A DNA stretch of 22,438 nucleotides from Xanthomonas translucens pv. translucens DSM 18974 (GTDB lineage: Bacteria; Pseudomonadota; Gammaproteobacteria; Xanthomonadales; Xanthomonadaceae): positions 1 to 22,438 of the forward strand of contig NZ_CAPJ01000228.1 in assembly GCF_000331775.1 (NCBI RefSeq), read 5' to 3'. Under the pieces are notes generated by a model, which ran no database searches, was not told where the DNA came from, and was given only the letters and a program-made list of their open reading frames with translations. The position numbers and the translations under genes are program-made. This document shows, piece after piece, positions 21,237 through 22,438 of the stretch (within the stretch, counting starts at the first letter, position 1; each line of letters starts with the position of its first letter).

Positions 21237-22438
21237 TCACTTGCCGATGCAGAAGCTGGAGAAGATCCGCCCCAGCACGTCGTCGGCACTGAGATGGCCG
21301 ACGATCTCGCCCAGCGCGGCGTACGCCAGGCGCAGTTCCTCGGCAGCCAGTTCGAGCCGCTCGTAGCCCAGTTCGGCGGCCGCGGCCGCGGCGTGCTCTG
21401 CGGCGCGCTGCAAGGCCTCCACGTGGCGCGCGCGCGCGGAGAATTCGCCGTCGCTGCCATCGCCGGCAGCCTGCCCGGCGATCGCACGCAGGCATGCGTG
21501 CAGCCGTTCGAGACCGCTGCCGGTGCTGGCGGAAACGTACACGCTGTCGGCTGTGGACTCGGGCACCGCGTCGAGCAGGTCGCTCTTGTTGTGGATCCAC
21601 AGCCGCTGCGGCACGTCGGCGATGGCCTCGGCGATCGCGGCGCGGCCGGCGTCGGTAGCGCGCGCGTCGAGCACGATCAGCGCCAGGTCGGCGCGCTGCA
21701 GCTCCAGTCGCGCGCGGCGCATGCCTTCGCGCTCGATCGCATCGCCGCCATCGCGCAGGCCGGCAGTGTCGACCAGGGTCAGTTCGACGCCGTCCAGGCG
21801 CACGGTCTCGCGCAAGGTGTCGCGGGTGGTGCCGGCGATGTCGGTGACGATGGCGCGCTCGCTGCCGGCCAGCGCGTTGAGCAGCGAACTCTTGCCGGCG
21901 TTCGGCGGCCCCACCAGCACCGCATGCAGGCCGTCGCGCAGGCGCCGGCCGCGCTCCGCCTCCAGCAGCAGCTGCGCCAGGTCCGCGTGCGCCTGCGCCA
22001 GACCGGCGCGGACCTGGTCGCCGCCGAGCGTGTCCAGCGATTCGTCGGCGAAATCGATCGCCGCCTCGGTGTGGATGCGCAGCCGCAACAGGTGCTCGGC
22101 CAGGGCCTCGACCCGGCGCGAGAACACGCCGTCCAGCGACCTGCGCGCCGCGCGGGCCGCGCGCAGGTCGCCGGCGGCGATCAGGTCGGCGATGGCCTCG
22201 GCCTGGGCCAGGTCCAGCTTGCGGTTGAGGAACGCGCGCTCGCTGAACTCGCCCGGCCGCGCCGGCCGCGCGCCGAGTTCGCAGCAGCGCGCCACCAGTT
22301 GCCGCAGCAGTACCGGGCTGCCGTGCGCCTGCAGTTCCAGCACGTCCTCGCCGGTGAAGCTGCGCGGCGCCGGGAACCACAGCGCGATGCCGTCGTCGAC
22401 CGTTTGCCCATGCGCATCGCGAAAGCGCGCGTAGCGCG
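21237..22438 (-). CDS. mnmE: tRNA modification GTPase MnmE (N-terminus outside window)
   Basis: About 400 C-terminal residues are present; the N-terminal tetrahydrofolate-binding part is cut by the window edge. MnmE works with MnmG to place the (carboxymethyl)aminomethyl group on U34 of certain tRNAs. Visible signatures are [42 protein letters not shown], the G1 motif [16 protein letters not shown]2 IAGTTRDT, G3 [18 protein letters not shown]4 NKSD and a Ser-Ala-Ser G5. The C-terminus is [24 protein letters not shown] with the catalytic Cys of the CIGK ending. All motifs are intact. No gene partner is visible on its 3' side, only the pseudogene region. Confidence 0.97.
   Translation of the reverse strand, partial: RYARFRDAHGQTVDDGIALWFPAPRSFTGEDVLELQAHGSPVLLRQLVARCCELGARPARPGEFSERAFLNRKLDLAQAEAIADLIAAGDLRAARAARRSLDGVFSRRVEALAEHLLRLRIHTEAAIDFADESLDTLGGDQVRAGLAQAHADLAQLLLEAERGRRLRDGLHAVLVGPPNAGKSSLLNALAGSERAIVTDIAGTTRDTLRETVRLDGVELTLVDTAGLRDGGDAIEREGMRRARLELQRADLALIVLDARATDAGRAAIAEAIADVPQRLWIHNKSDLLDAVPESTADSVYVSASTGSGLERLHACLRAIAGQAAGDGSDGEFSARARHVEALQRAAEHAAAAAAELGYERLELAAEELRLAYAALGEIVGHLSADDVLGRIFSSFCIGK

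Overview
The window is GC-rich chromosomal DNA (my impression is high 60s percent GC) with the gene content and codon use of a gammaproteobacterium of the Xanthomonadaceae. Xanthomonas or a close relative is the best fit. The evidence is the character of the tatABC, glyQ/glyS, rep, tdk, opgD, mutM and mnmE products, a GspE/PulE ATPase standing alone, and GTAG-headed REP palindromes like those described as SMAG elements in Stenotrophomonas and Xanthomonas. The genus call is inference. I see no rRNA, tRNA, CRISPR array, insertion sequence, prophage or plasmid function.

Layout. 1-1673: the tail of an unidentified gene, then tatABC on the plus strand. 1751-5541, minus strand: a multi-pass membrane protein with a clear intrinsic terminator, a class I glutamine amidotransferase, and a GspE/PulE-type ATPase. 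5617-9034, plus strand: glyQ, a small membrane protein and glyS, coding for the two-subunit glycyl-tRNA synthetase. 9035-9369: a terminator and an inverted pair of REP elements between convergent glyS and rep. 9370-11346, minus: rep helicase. 11482-13084, plus: tdk and an exported Sel1-like protein. 13131-13322: a duplicated REP pair. 13388-16145, minus: opgD and a DUF4380-like exported protein. 16269-16672, minus: remnants of an ECF sigma factor gene and the start of its partner kinase gene. 16742-17554, minus: mutM. 17694-19300, minus: a fatty acid desaturase overlapping an exported EF-hand protein. 19442-20284, plus: an ABC ATPase. 20285-21236: a decayed region holding a frameshifted pseudogene. 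21237-22438, minus: mnmE, cut by the window edge.

How the genes relate. Most are unlinked housekeeping units. The links the sequence supports are tatABC (one translocase), glyQ-orf-glyS (one enzyme, with the middle gene overlapping glyS by 4 bp), and the desaturase-EF-hand pair (4-bp overlap). OpgD carries a twin-arginine leader and so should be a client of the Tat translocase coded about 12 kb away.

The most notable observation is a pair of REP palindromes lying inside glyS as a perfect inverted repeat. They are read in frame, adding an Ala/Ser-rich segment to a GlyS that is longer than usual. I found no convincing new multi-gene system. The other points of interest are the REP organisation, two decaying loci, and an apparently orphan plus-strand terminator upstream of mutM.
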